64,000 nt of DNA from Sugiyamaella lignohabitans (taxonomy: Eukaryota > Ascomycota > Dipodascomycetes > Dipodascales > Trichomonascaceae), in contig NC_031674.1 of NCBI RefSeq assembly GCF_001640025.1, forward strand, positions 3,348,001 through 3,412,000, given 5' to 3'. The notes beneath the pieces were generated by a model, which saw only the letters and a program-made list of their open reading frames with translations, did no database searches and was not told where the DNA came from. Made by a program: the position numbers and the translations under genes. This document shows positions 34,788 to 44,601 of this stretch, piece after piece (position 1 is the stretch's first letter; every line of letters begins with the position of its first letter).

Positions 34788-34822
<35 letters not shown>
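34788..34822. repeat. 35-bp poly(dA:dT) tract upstream of DBP2
   Basis: An uninterrupted run of 35 A on the plus strand begins 166 bp upstream of the DBP2 ATG. Poly(dA:dT) tracts keep promoters free of nucleosomes in yeasts, fitting a highly expressed gene. Run length may be affected by sequencing slippage. Confidence 0.85.
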
Positions 34823-34824
<2 letters not shown>

Positions 34825-34992
34825 CGAAATAAAACTTAACTCCCTAACCCAATGCCATCCTACGTGTCACGTGATGTTTATCGTCGGTCGAGATAATTTA
34901 GGTACACCAGCAATAGGCTCTACTAATAAATAAAATTAGGTGAAAACTGTGTTACAACATATATAACTAGTAAAAATAAATAAGTGGAAAGG

Positions 34993-35835
34993 TTAAAAAT
35001 CGTCGTCGTCAAATTGGAGATCGTCGGATCTATTTGAAAGTGCGACCTTTTTTGCAGCTTTAACAAGATCACTCTCATTTCTATCGCCGTCGTGCTCATC
35101 GTCTTCGTCATCTTCATCGTCAGACCTCTCTTCAAACTCATCATAATCATTTTCATCTTCGTCTTCATCATCCTCTACATCATCAATGCAAAAACCTCCT
35201 TTCAGAGGAGGTGGGGTGTGACGTTGTCTAGAAAGTAAATTGACGGTATTCCTTAGTCTATCTGGCTTAGGACAGTCAGTAAACTTCAGCCCTCGACTTT
35301 CAGGATACATGGTTAGTCCATGAAGACATTTGTAATCGACACTCCAAGAAGAGTCGGGTAGGACGTCTGCAGCCACAGTTTGCTCTGAAGTCTTGGTAGT
35401 CGCAAAGCTTGTAGTTAATAGAGTGTCGTCAGTAAGTGCCACCATTGAAGAATTTGATGATATCAAAGTAGGTGCTGCCCGTCCGTAGGAACTAGCCTGA
35501 CTGGTGATAGGGCTCGTGGTACTATTATTATTAGTACTCATAGTTTGGCTATTGTGAGGATGGAGAGAAAAGCTTGAATTGCTTGTAGCAGTCGAAGTAA
35601 CAGGGCTGATCAACAAGTTGGTACTGCCGATACTATTTGTAGTAACTGGACAAGACTTATTGGTGAAAAGCTTGCTTAACGTCGAAGGACGAGGAGATGA
35701 CTGTGATAATAACGAAGTGCTCTTTTTGTCGAAAGCCTTGTCAATAGAATGGGAACGTTCCAGTTGATGGTCATCCATAAAGTTCAATGGAGTATAAAGC
35801 ACAGGATCCATTGAAGGGTACCTTGGTTGAGCCAT
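34993..35835 (-). CDS. hypothetical acidic, Ser/Thr-rich protein
   Basis: I do not recognise this protein of 280 aa from the ATG at 35835. Residues 1-165 are Ser/Thr/Asn-rich and probably disordered. A more complex core at about 166-210 contains WSVDYKCLHGLTMYPESRG and NTVNLLSRQRHTPPPLKGG. An Asp/Glu-rich stretch at about 213-255 and a tail ending LQFDDDDF follow. The core could be a short docking module in an otherwise disordered regulator. The frame stays open upstream of the ATG to a TTTCAG acceptor-like site (about 35862), so a 5' exon is possible. A 143-codon frame at 36129-36560 has no ATG and could not be joined with confidence. Confidence 0.55.
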   Translation of the reverse strand: MAQPRYPSMDPVLYTPLNFMDDHQLERSHSIDKAFDKKSTSLLSQSSPRPSTLSKLFTNKSCPVTTNSIGSTNLLISPVTSTATSNSSFSLHPHNSQTMSTNNNSTTSPITSQASSYGRAAPTLISSNSSMVALTDDTLLTTSFATTKTSEQTVAADVLPDSSWSVDYKCLHGLTMYPESRGLKFTDCPKPDRLRNTVNLLSRQRHTPPPLKGGFCIDDVEDDEDEDENDYDEFEERSDDEDDEDDEHDGDRNESDLVKAAKKVALSNRSDDLQFDDDDF

Positions 35836-37497
35836 GGGAATAGCAGTTCTAAAACAGAACCTGAAAGTAAATGCAAAAAGAAGTTAAGGCCAATAGGCTA
35901 TTAGTTGAAAATTAAGGGAGTAGGTTGTAAAGAGATTATGATCAGGGAAACTAACAGGTAAACCCGTACACAATATCCCAGTTAAATGGCTTTGTGGTTC
36001 TACTCTCTAATGCAAAATGATTTGATTTGTTGAATTGAAGTAAGGAATGAGCCACTGACAAGGTAAACTCTCTCACTGATGAAATAAAAATCGGGGAAGG
36101 TTGTTTCAATGTTATAAAACAAACATATTTAACTGATGTTATGCAATTGTTCCCAAATAATAAAAAAAAATGAATAAACCACTAAATGAATTGGATAGTT
36201 AGAAATGTTTGGATGTTCAATATGCCTGTTGAACTCCACCGTTGGTTTAGATGCACTCTGTAACCGTACTGTTGGTATTAGCTCGGGAATAAGATAAGTT
36301 AAACCTGAACTGAAAAATTTATGAAATGAAATCAAAGCAAGAAATACCTGATGGCAGCTCAAGCTAGCTTTTCCCGCTATTAGACGTGACTTCGGCGTCT
36401 CTGGAACTTCACCAACCGAAGTTGTAATGTGGTTTTCGTTATTGGTAGTTTGCTGGCTGTTATGGCCTGCGACTGCTCTCCTTATTATAGGCCCTACTAT
36501 TGGCAAAGATTTTTCCTGTTCCTCCGTTACAGCTGAATTAGGCCAGCGTCGATCGTGCAACCGAGTATAAATCAGGTACGGCGTTACAACGGTTTAGGAT
36601 TTACCCTGTATTTTCCACTGTAAATAAACAGATAGCCATAGAAATAATCTCTTAGGCCATAACTCCCAACTGCACCAGGTGCCCTAGCTGCCGTCCTGAT
36701 CAAGCCAGTCGACAGTAACTTTGTGTCCAGTTACCTAGCTAGGTAGCCTGTATTGCATGTGCGACATCTCTGTGCCCAGTAGGTGAGCAACCAAAAAAAA
36801 CTTCACTGAAAACCTCAGGGATATAATTTCCCAAATTGGTCAAAATGATTATATTCAGCAGTTAAAGTCCCCCTGGCTTTCTCTCTGCACCACGGCGGCG
36901 TCCGTCGCTCATGAACGTGTATGTCCATAGCGCCCGATGTCAGATTCAGCCCTATCAAAAATACCCATGAAATTATCTGCTGGTACCAGAGAGATCTAAT
37001 TTAGCAGAATATAAATATCTAGGGCTAATGAGATCGGTCATAATTTTTTTTGCATCGTTAGGCGCCGTTAGCAGTAGTCTAAAATAATATATCTGTAATA
37101 TATCGCTTTAGTTTCGATTAGATGAGATGGTATGCAATGAAGCCGAGCCACGCTCAAAGTTACCCTGCTGTAACATTTCGAATTTTTCCACTGTTGCCTA
37201 CGAGCACCAGTTCCCATTGCTCATAGATGTTTATATGCTGTTTATATGTTTGTTATGTCGTCCACGTTTATGCTGTGCATTCCATAGCCTCACAGGCTAT
37301 GAACTTGTTTCATAACAAAAGAGCAATAACAACCCTAGAGTATAGAGACCACAAATATGTTGCAAACTTAGTATTCCAGGCGTGAATATTTTTTCCAGAG
37401 GATAATAATTCTGGCCAAAAATGTTAGCTCCTGGTCAAACAAAAAAACCCTTGCTCCCAATTCACTATAGTTTATTTATTGGAACCACAGATCAAAC

Positions 37498-37556
37498 GAC
37501 TCGAGCGGAGCGAGAGGAGCAACGGGGTCTGGGGCAGAGCCCCAGCCGCCGGAGGC
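37498..37556 (-). repeat. GC double-hairpin element, copy 1
   Basis: This copy has the conserved arm GCCGCCGGAGGC and the hairpin TGGGGC-AGA-GCCCCA. The second arm is of the CTCGAGCG type. It is isolated in AT-rich intergenic DNA. Confidence 0.85.
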
Positions 37557-38307
37557 GTTCTTTTTACACCCGGGATTAACAAGCCAATTACAATTGTGAA
37601 ACAAAATCAAGAAAATTTCAGCAACAAAATTGGAGGGTGATTTTTAGCGAGCGTCAAAATGGCTGTTATAACCGACCCAATTCTGGATAATTCAGCTGTG
37701 CCAAGAACAATTGCACCATCAAGTGTAACTGCTACTTGTTAGTATCTGTCGTAGGAGACCATGTCACACAGAAGGAGGATTGGGGGGGTACAGTAATAGC
37801 TGAAAAATCGTGCATTATCCAGGCATATGTTTACTGCCTGATTGATCCACCGACATCCTCCTATTCGGCGGATAAAGTACGGTCAAGTAAGCGGGGTACA
37901 GATTTAGGCTAGAATGATCTGATCTGACCTAAAATAAAAAAAATTTTTTATGCTAGGCCCAGGCTAGCAATGCATCGAGCAGCCACCGCCGATACCGGCA
38001 GCCACTCCAGTGGATAGTGGGCGCCTTTAATGGTTCATATTCTTGCTTTATATTAGGTTCGCGGCTGTGGCTATCTAATATAACTAACCTACGGTACAAT
38101 AGGAACTTATAAAAGTGATTGATGGTGATAGCGAGTGCTGAAGGCTTGAAGATCTGGGACATCCAATTTTTTTTGAAAGAAGAATTGTTCGGTGATGCAT
38201 CCCAATTCCAGGTTCCGATGGGTGCCTTCATTTTCTAGTACCATTTGGCCCCAGATCGAAAGAATAAATTTAAGTTTTGCATGGAGTTTGAGGAGTTGAC
38301 GGATAGT

Positions 38308-38327
38308 CCGCCCCGCCCCGCCCCGCG
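38308..38327. repeat. CGCCC simple repeat
   Basis: CGCCC occurs three times in tandem in a strongly GC-rich patch amid AT-rich sequence. Confidence 0.8.
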
Positions 38328-38842
38328 ACTCCCAAGGGGCCTGAATGCATGCCGACTCGTCAACTATATAGACGCCACACCCTAACCTACCAAGCTGAAC
38401 AGAGTAATGCAGTAACAGCTCTATTGAGTCATCTCTTTGACTAATATTCTGTGTTGGAAGTGGACATTTAGTATTTTGTGAATAATTTATTTACCTTGAG
38501 AATTCTATATTTAAAAACATAATTATTAACATCTTTCTGGCCAACAGAGGAGTGAAAAAAATCAGATGTCACATCTTAAACTTTTACCAGTTGTGGTAAC
38601 ATTTTGTTTTGGTCCCGACTGAAACCTGGAACAGTGGCCGGTACCGGCGGATAGCCACAGACGATCTTGAATCTCCATCATGCACAGGAGGATATCGCTA
38701 GCCAATCAACAGATTTCAGGATCCTTTGCATCTGCCTATTTCGGGTAAAGTATCCAATTTACCATGTGTAGATTTGCATGTCGTAGTGGTTAGGGCCGTA
38801 ACCTCGTACTATGGGTTTGGGAACTAGGTTAATTGAAAACTA

Positions 38843-38849
38843 TGACTCA
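38843..38849 (+). promoter_or_regulatory. Gcn4-type site (TGACTCA) in the GCN4 promoter
   Basis: A perfect TGACTCA, the preferred site of Gcn4, lies 123 bp upstream of the first uORF. A TATATAA element follows at 38854-38860. Together they suggest autoregulation, by motif and position only. Confidence 0.5.
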
Positions 38850-38965
38850 AAGTTATATAAACCCAGCTACGATCCGATAAAGTGAGGATCTTTTTTTTTC
38901 TTTCTTAAACACAAACATTTTATTTTCCATTTTAGACATTTTTTGAGTAATTAGTAGTATCAAAA

Positions 38966-38977
38966 ATGTCGTTTTAA
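38966..38977 (+). promoter_or_regulatory. uORF1 of the GCN4 leader (3 codons)
   Basis: ATG-TCG-TTT-TAA encodes Met-Ser-Phe. The context has four A before the ATG. Its size and position, 446 nt before the main ATG, resemble the reinitiation-permissive first uORF of S. cerevisiae GCN4. Confidence 0.65.
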
Positions 38978-38986
38978 ATCCCCAAT

Positions 38987-39001
38987 ATGTCACGCGAATA
39001 A
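38987..39001 (+). promoter_or_regulatory. uORF2 of the GCN4 leader (4 codons)
   Basis: ATG-TCA-CGC-GAA-TAA encodes Met-Ser-Arg-Glu. It lies only 9 nt after uORF1, with A at -3. Confidence 0.6.
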
Positions 39002-39158
39002 CATCAACACGTAAAGAATCAACAAATATTAAAACGTGTTAAAAAACAAAACGATTAAAAAAAGTCGTAAATTAAACAACAATTAAGGATTAAAATTATA
39101 AAATAATAAAGTCAACAGGATTTATCCCCCCAGACTTTATCAACATACAACCATCAAA

Positions 39159-39212
39159 ATGAGGTCCCTACAGTCGTGTCCCGCCTGCTTACAACCTGAA
39201 AGTATTAGATAA
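39159..39212 (+). promoter_or_regulatory. uORF3 of the GCN4 leader (17 codons)
   Basis: The frame starts MRSLQSCPAC and ends ESIR before TAA. It lies about 158 nt after uORF2 and 210 nt before the main ATG, where an inhibitory uORF is expected in the GCN4 mechanism. The context is A-rich. Confidence 0.6.
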
Positions 39213-39422
39213 ATATCAGAATCACAACAATTGAGATTATCATCCAATAATTGGTCAATTCCGAATTATTTCGTTTATTAATTTGTTTTCATTAGAACTA
39301 CCGCAACCGCTACTACCGCTACCGCTAATTCCACTACCACATCTGCTTCCGCATCGTCGTCGCCTGATTTAGAAAGAATCTTGCAAGTGTTTGATATTAT
39401 TTCATCATCATCATCATCAATC

Positions 39423-40325
39423 ATGGTCCTTGCTAATACCGAATCTGGTGTTTCTTCTTCCTTCCCCTCTGAGAGACCTTACTTCTCCAAGCTTGAGTCT
39501 GTATTTGAAAAATACTCTGCCTCTCAAGCAGCAGTCCAGGACATCTGGTCTGTGGGGTTGAATTCTAGTCCATCTCTCGAGGAGGATCAATCCTTTGCTG
39601 TTATTGATAACTATAGCACTGGTCGATCTTCATCTTACATCGATCCATTGGATATTTTGGATAACAGCCCTGCTACTTCGGTTGCTACTATTTCGCCCCG
39701 TGAGCTTTCTGTTTCATCTGCCTCTGGCTTAGAACATTCTCCCCTCTTTGATGACATCGATTTGGGTGATTCCAACTCTTGGGAGTCTTTGTTTAATGAC
39801 GATAGCAATTCAATTTCTAGAGAATCTGGCTCTGTTGCTTCCTCTATTGCTCGTCCTACAATGGCACCCAAAGTTCAAGCCTCAATTGCTCCATCCCAGA
39901 GCCCAAGTCCTTCTTTGATGTCCACTCCTCTTGTTAAGGCTGAGCCTATCAGTCCTATTGTGGGCTCTGTTTCTCTTGACAGTGGAAGATCATTTTCTGT
40001 TTCCTCAGCTTCTTCTGCCTCTAACAAGCGTAAGCGCTCAGAGCTTTCTGTTGATTTAGAGATGGAAAAGAAGGATGCTCTGGGTATCATTGCTTACAAC
40101 CGTAAGCCCCGTTCCACTCCTCTTCAACCAGTTATTGTCGACGATGAGAGCGACTGCACTGCTGTTAAGCGTGCCCGTAACACTGAGGCTGCCCGACGTT
40201 CGCGTGCTCGTAAGATGGAGCGTATGTCTCAGCTCGAAGAGCGTGTTGACCAGCTCGTTGCCAGAAATTCTGAGCTCGAGGCTGAAATTGCTCGTCTTCG
40301 TGAGCTGTGTCCTAAGGACGCCTAA
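39423..40325 (+). CDS. GCN4: Gcn4-like bZIP transcription activator
   Basis: This 300-aa activator is of the general amino-acid control type. The C-terminal bZIP (about 243-300) has the Gcn4/Fos-Jun-type basic region [20 protein letters not shown] followed by a leucine zipper, and ends four residues after ELC. The central part has an acidic activation motif, NSWESLFND, matching the WxxLF element of Gcn4; [10 protein letters not shown] precedes it. The rest is Ser-rich and disordered. I use the ATG at 39423; the frame is open 14 codons upstream but has no ATG. The leader of more than 450 nt carries three short uORFs, the hallmark of eIF2-dependent translational control. Start-codon context is ATCATGG. 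Confidence 0.9.
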   Translation: MVLANTESGVSSSFPSERPYFSKLESVFEKYSASQAAVQDIWSVGLNSSPSLEEDQSFAVIDNYSTGRSSSYIDPLDILDNSPATSVATISPRELSVSSASGLEHSPLFDDIDLGDSNSWESLFNDDSNSISRESGSVASSIARPTMAPKVQASIAPSQSPSPSLMSTPLVKAEPISPIVGSVSLDSGRSFSVSSASSASNKRKRSELSVDLEMEKKDALGIIAYNRKPRSTPLQPVIVDDESDCTAVKRARNTEAARRSRARKMERMSQLEERVDQLVARNSELEAEIARLRELCPKDA

Positions 40326-40636
40326 AAAGTTTTTGTTTCTTGGTTTAATATTTTTAATTTATAATTTTGTTTAGGGTAATAATAATAAGTCGAATAAAGC
40401 ACCATAACTATATATCTGGTTTGGTATCTTCAGTCTCACTGAGGGGGCTTGAATGGGATCTGATAATCTGGATAAGCAGTTCAATAGTAAACCTATTAAT
40501 TTACTACATTAAATAAAAGAAACCACTGGTTCTGTTAACCGTGTGGAACGTGAAGTTCCTCATAAAGAGCCCAGTTCAACGCAGTCAGGATAAGCAGTTT
40601 AGTCGTTAATCTATTAATTGACTATATTAAATAAAA
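40326..40636. other. convergent 3' region with duplicated gene end
   Basis: This gap lies between the convergent 3' ends of GCN4 and the UPF0652 gene. It holds a degenerate second copy of the latter's 3' end (see repeat at 40470-40560). Confidence 0.6.
40470..40560 (-). repeat. degenerate copy of the 3' end of the UPF0652 gene
   Basis: This stretch matches 40588-40690 of the adjacent gene's 3' end: GGATAAGCAG and CTATTAATT/ATTAAATAAAA blocks, then the stop region and last coding bases. It is a tandem partial duplication without coding ability. Confidence 0.65.
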
Positions 40637-42514
40637 TTAGAAACCGTCAGTTCCGTTAAATCCCGTGAAACCTGAGACGAGGAACTTCTTGTAGTAGGGC
40701 TTCTTAGAAATGGTATTGGCCCAATTCCATGCAGAAGTCAAACGGCCATCTATACAGGAACCAGCATCGTAAAAGTTGTCAGCGCCTGAACCGTCAAAGG
40801 CGTGGCGGAAAAAGTCACACAAAATAGTGGTTTTAAGATCTTCGACACTACCGAATTGCGACGAGATCCATTCATGTACGTAGGGATCACGGGCAATACG
40901 GTCCATGTTGCTGACAGCAATGAATACTGGTGTGAGAATCCGTGGTACTTGGAGATACTTGTCCAGGAAAAATAGAGCATTAGGGACAGTATGATCACCG
41001 AGATGGACGACACTGGATCCAATCCACTGACCAGTACGCTCTTGACTGCGGCGAATAATGTTATGCATAGCTCGACTAACTTGAGGACATGGCTTGATTC
41101 TATTTAAACCTTGTCCGGTATCAGCCAGTCTGTATCTGTTGTTTTCACTCAGCAGGTCATTATCGGCGAGGGTCCATAACATGAACATGTCACGCATAAT
41201 TTGAGACCACAAGGTCAGGGATTGATGGACATAGTGATATTGACGTTCGTGGTTGTGACTGAGACGAGCTCCATCTTTACCATAGGAGATTCCAAGTGAA
41301 AATTGTTTATGGATTTGGTTGGCATCAAAACGCTCAGTTAGCATCTTAATCATTTGCTCCACTGGATATCTATTGGCACGTAAATAGGCATGATAGTCAC
41401 CAATCGAATAAAGACACTGTCTAATATCCTCTTTCGTTAGACTGGTTCCAGCAGAGTATTTTCTGGCCAACACTTCAATCGCCTTTTCTTTACGTCTAAT
41501 ATCAGCTTGAATATTGGCACGGGACTTATTGTCAGGATTGATTTCTACAGTAGCCTGTAAAACCAGTTCATCGTCTAACATGGACAATCCTCCTTTATGA
41601 TGAAGATAGCCAAATACTGTCTTAAGTGGCTTATAAAGATCAAACTCCATGGAATCTTTCACTTCAGGTAGTCGGGAATCCATGATCATGTACATGAGTT
41701 TTCCAAACGAATCTCGCATCTTTTCGGGATTCATGATTTTGTACCTACGACCAATTTCAAATACATCTTGAAACCATTCGGCATTCTCGGAAAACTCCTT
41801 GTCTTCAAATAGCGATTGACCAGCTTGCATGTTGGTGGCTACAACCAGTCCTGCTAAAATCGAACACATTTCCTTTAACTGGGCAATCATTCGTTTCGCC
41901 TTTGAAGAATACAGAAGAATATCAACCTTATCAGTATACTCAGAAACATTGAGCGCAGCTTCCAAGAGCCGTAGAAGCTTACGTTCTTCGCTATTCAATC
42001 TCATGGGAATATATTTCGAGTGCTCCTTGATCTTAAGTAGTAAGTCTGCTGATGTGATAGGGCGATCCGAGTCTCCTCTGGACGAAGCGATATTACCCTT
42101 GGCTTCGTGGATAGATGCGCTAAGAGACTCTTCGTCGTCCTCTTCTTCCTCCTTTTCTTCACTAGTCTCCTCTTTGCCATTGATCTCAGTGGCTTGCACT
42201 TTGCCGACTCCGTTGGCACTACCTTTTACCGAGTCTTTGTTAAAGGGGACGATTTTATGGCTCTTTCTATTACCAGTTCTGTGTAAATATCCAAAACAAA
42301 CACTACAAAAATCTTCCGAACAAACGGTACAAGAAAGCTCTGCTGGCTGATCTCCACACTCGACGCAGAGACCCTCTGCTACCGGACTTGGCACCGTCTC
42401 CCAATCTTCTTCGCCTTCTCCATTGGTATTATTAGTACCGTTTTCTTCATTGTCCTCCATCATTGCGTCCTCATCGGCCGCTAGAAGCTCTTTTAATGGT
42501 CGTTTGATAGACAT
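40637..42514 (-). CDS. UPF0652/DUF2009 protein with B-box zinc finger
   Basis: This 625-aa protein is of the conserved eukaryotic UPF0652 (DUF2009) family, of unknown biochemical role. An acidic N-terminus (residues 1-45) is followed by a B-box-type zinc finger with Cys pairs CVEC, CTVC, CSVC and a final His region RKSHK (about 49-86). An acidic linker spans about 110-140. The large DUF2009 domain fills about 150-620, with blocks YKIMNPEKMRDSFGKLMYMI, HHKGGLSMLDDELVLQATV, YHAYLRANRYPVEQMI and SSVVHLGDHTVPNALFFLDK. The family usually has this architecture, so the gene looks intact. Start is the ATG at 42514. Its 3' end has a degenerate downstream copy. Confidence 0.82.
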   Translation of the reverse strand: MSIKRPLKELLAADEDAMMEDNEENGTNNTNGEGEEDWETVPSPVAEGLCVECGDQPAELSCTVCSEDFCSVCFGYLHRTGNRKSHKIVPFNKDSVKGSANGVGKVQATEINGKEETSEEKEEEEDDEESLSASIHEAKGNIASSRGDSDRPITSADLLLKIKEHSKYIPMRLNSEERKLLRLLEAALNVSEYTDKVDILLYSSKAKRMIAQLKEMCSILAGLVVATNMQAGQSLFEDKEFSENAEWFQDVFEIGRRYKIMNPEKMRDSFGKLMYMIMDSRLPEVKDSMEFDLYKPLKTVFGYLHHKGGLSMLDDELVLQATVEINPDNKSRANIQADIRRKEKAIEVLARKYSAGTSLTKEDIRQCLYSIGDYHAYLRANRYPVEQMIKMLTERFDANQIHKQFSLGISYGKDGARLSHNHERQYHYVHQSLTLWSQIMRDMFMLWTLADNDLLSENNRYRLADTGQGLNRIKPCPQVSRAMHNIIRRSQERTGQWIGSSVVHLGDHTVPNALFFLDKYLQVPRILTPVFIAVSNMDRIARDPYVHEWISSQFGSVEDLKTTILCDFFRHAFDGSGADNFYDAGSCIDGRLTSAWNWANTISKKPYYKKFLVSGFTGFNGTDGF

Positions 42515-42984
42515 GTTTGCTGATTATTAATGTCCTCTTTCCAGATGTCTATTACTTTATATGTATGTATAAGTTCCGAATCTATATTTATTTACTTCAC
42601 CATGCTTCTCCTCGAATCTTTTTTTTTTCTCGATAGCATTGGGCAAGGGTTTACTCACCCCTGCCGCCAGCATCAGATCAGTGAGATAATCTGCCCATGG
42701 CGCGACTAAGAAAGACTACAGTATTCCAAAAATTCCTACTAAATAAATTATGACATGTAAATTTAAGATTTACCGAATAAATTCGCTGATAAGTAGTATA
42801 GACAGGTGACAAGTCATCGAACTGGGGTTATACTCAACAAGATTTCACAAAGCCATCCCCTCCCCACCCCTACATAAATACAGTTTATAGCCACGTCCGA
42901 GCCTATCAGAACCGCGGCATATCTAATCAAAAGATCACCAGCCCCTGGCCATCTATTAAAATTAATCATTAATTAATAGTAAAT
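42515..42984. other. intergenic, UPF0652 promoter / CYB5 3' flank
   Basis: AT-rich spacer with a T-run near 42618-42628. It contains no recognisable gene. Confidence 0.5.
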
Positions 42985-43531
42985 TTAAAGAACTTGGGTG
43001 TAGTAGTAGGCACCAGCAGCTACAAGGATGGCCAAAATGATGTATAAAAGAGAGCCAGGGCCAGAGTCTTCCATTCTGTCGAGGTTTTCAGCGACACCGA
43101 GCTTTTTACTGGTGATAGTGACTTCCTGTGATGTGTTAGTATAACCATCCACTTAAAAAAACCAACCCTCTATGATCTCAAACGATAAAAATACTTATTG
43201 TGATATTTAACATTTAAGATATCACAGATCAGGTACCGAGGATTCAAGATCATAACAGGCCATATCGATAGAAACTTACACTTGGGTCGGCGTCTCCGAC
43301 AAACAATCTTTCAAGGATCTCAACAGCATCCTCAGAGTGACCAACATCCTCGAACTCACGAGTACAGTCCTTACCAGCGACATCGCTGATGACTTCTTCA
43401 CCACCAGGGTGCTCATCAACGAACTTAGAAACATCATAGACCTTTCCATTGATGACAACCCACATGTCATCTTGTTTGGTATGCTTAGATACCTCGGCGA
43501 GAGAAATATATTGTTCCTTGGTCTCAGACAT
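42985..43531 (-). CDS. CYB5: cytochrome b5, ER tail-anchored, spliced
   Basis: Exon 1 is 43280-43531 and exon 2 is 42985-43125, giving 130 aa. The 154-bp intron (43126-43279) has donor GTAAGT, branch TACTAAC (43135-43141) and acceptor CAG; the phase is 0. Exon 1 holds the heme domain: WVVINGKVYDVSKFVDEHPG with the first heme ligand His41 in HPGG, and the second, His65, in EDVGHSEDA. Exon 2 encodes a linker and the tail anchor LLYIILAILVAAGAYYY. It delivers electrons to fatty acid desaturases and sterol enzymes in the ER. Without splicing the open frame would end before the anchor. Confidence 0.94.
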
Positions 43532-44601
43532 TGTGAATATTATTTATAAAATGATTTTTCCTGTTGAATGTGGTTGTAGAGTATTTTAATGAACTTCTGG
43601 TCTAGTCAAAACCTGTTTTCTATCAAGATATTAACTATGATGGTCGGTTGATGTTAGGTGCGTCTGCCGAACCGCCTGGTAAATATATACTGTGGTGCAT
43701 CTACCGCCGTGCAAAATTTACTCCTGTGAAACGAACTACACGACCTAGTACCGCGTTGGGGTCAATTTTCATCTGAAAAAAGTTCTCCCAACCGCATCCA
43801 CCCTAAACCACAACAGACATAATCTCTCCGTATTTGCAGCGGAGCGGAGAGTAGTTAGCTTTTTGGTCTGGTCTTAAATTCCGCCCTCGTAACTTCCGTC
43901 TTGCTACTAGAATATTAGCTAAGAGCCACGTAATTTGCGGGGTTCGAGGTTGTGTAGGTTTCTGTAATTCTCGGGGTAGAATTCTCCCAGGAGCCGTGGT
44001 TCGTATGTCCCAGTCAATATAAAACCGTCTCGCAACCCTTTTTCTGATCGTATTACTTTGCTCTTGATTAACAGAGTTTACATAGTTTTAACATAGTACA
44101 TCGGACAGTTGTAGTTGTTTACAGTTGTTTACAGGGCCGAGGCTTTTTAAGATCAACATGCCGCTCCAACCCTATCATGACCGGTCCGTTCTTAGCATGT
44201 GAAGGGCTGTTAGTTACAAATAAGAGCTGGTTTGTTACTAACACACACCCCACTGTAACCGATTAGCGTGTCTTTAGCTGCTGCGGGACCAGTCCAGACC
44301 CTGCTGTGGTCTGTTGTTCTGGCAGAGCCTTGAAATACGACTGAAAGGTTACGGATTTCCGCAATGCACTGATCTGGATACTCTCGTCAGGACGCGGTAA
44401 ATCGGCGACGGAATATAAATTTCAGAAATCCGCCCTTGGACTTCGAGTCATGGTTGTCATGCCTCCGGCGGCTGGGGCTTTGCCCCAGACCCCATGGCTC
44501 CTGCTTCGCAGGAGACTGTCTGGGTGGTAGTGAGTACAGTAGTGAGTACCAGAAGGTTACTGAGTTGAATAAAATAAAATAGATTACATGCAGAGTGGCT
44601 G
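43532..44601. other. intergenic, CYB5 promoter side and SLD7 3' flank
   Basis: About 1.1 kb without a gene. It contains GC double-hairpin copy 2 (44461-44514), 88 bp beyond the SLD7 stop. Confidence 0.5.
44461..44514 (+). repeat. GC double-hairpin element, copy 2
   Basis: First hairpin TGGGGC-TTT-GCCCCA, second hairpin CTCCTGC-TTC-GCAGGAG. Both stems are perfect. Confidence 0.9.

Larger units (their letters stand above)
35836..38842. other. gene-poor region left of GCN4
   Basis: No supported gene in about 3 kb. It contains one GC-rich double-hairpin element (37498-37556) and a CGCCC simple repeat (38308-38327). Open frames of 60-143 codons have no homology. A tRNA-like stretch near 38780-38840 has an A-box-like motif but no matching B box or cloverleaf. 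Confidence 0.5.

Noticed and set aside
37953..38231. 92-codon minus-strand ATG frame
   Set aside because: No homology or supporting features; isolated in a gene-poor region.
38775..38850. tRNA-like sequence (TAGTGGTTAGGGC)
   Set aside because: A-box-like and loosely B-box-like motifs, but no acceptor or T-arm pairing. At most a decayed relic.
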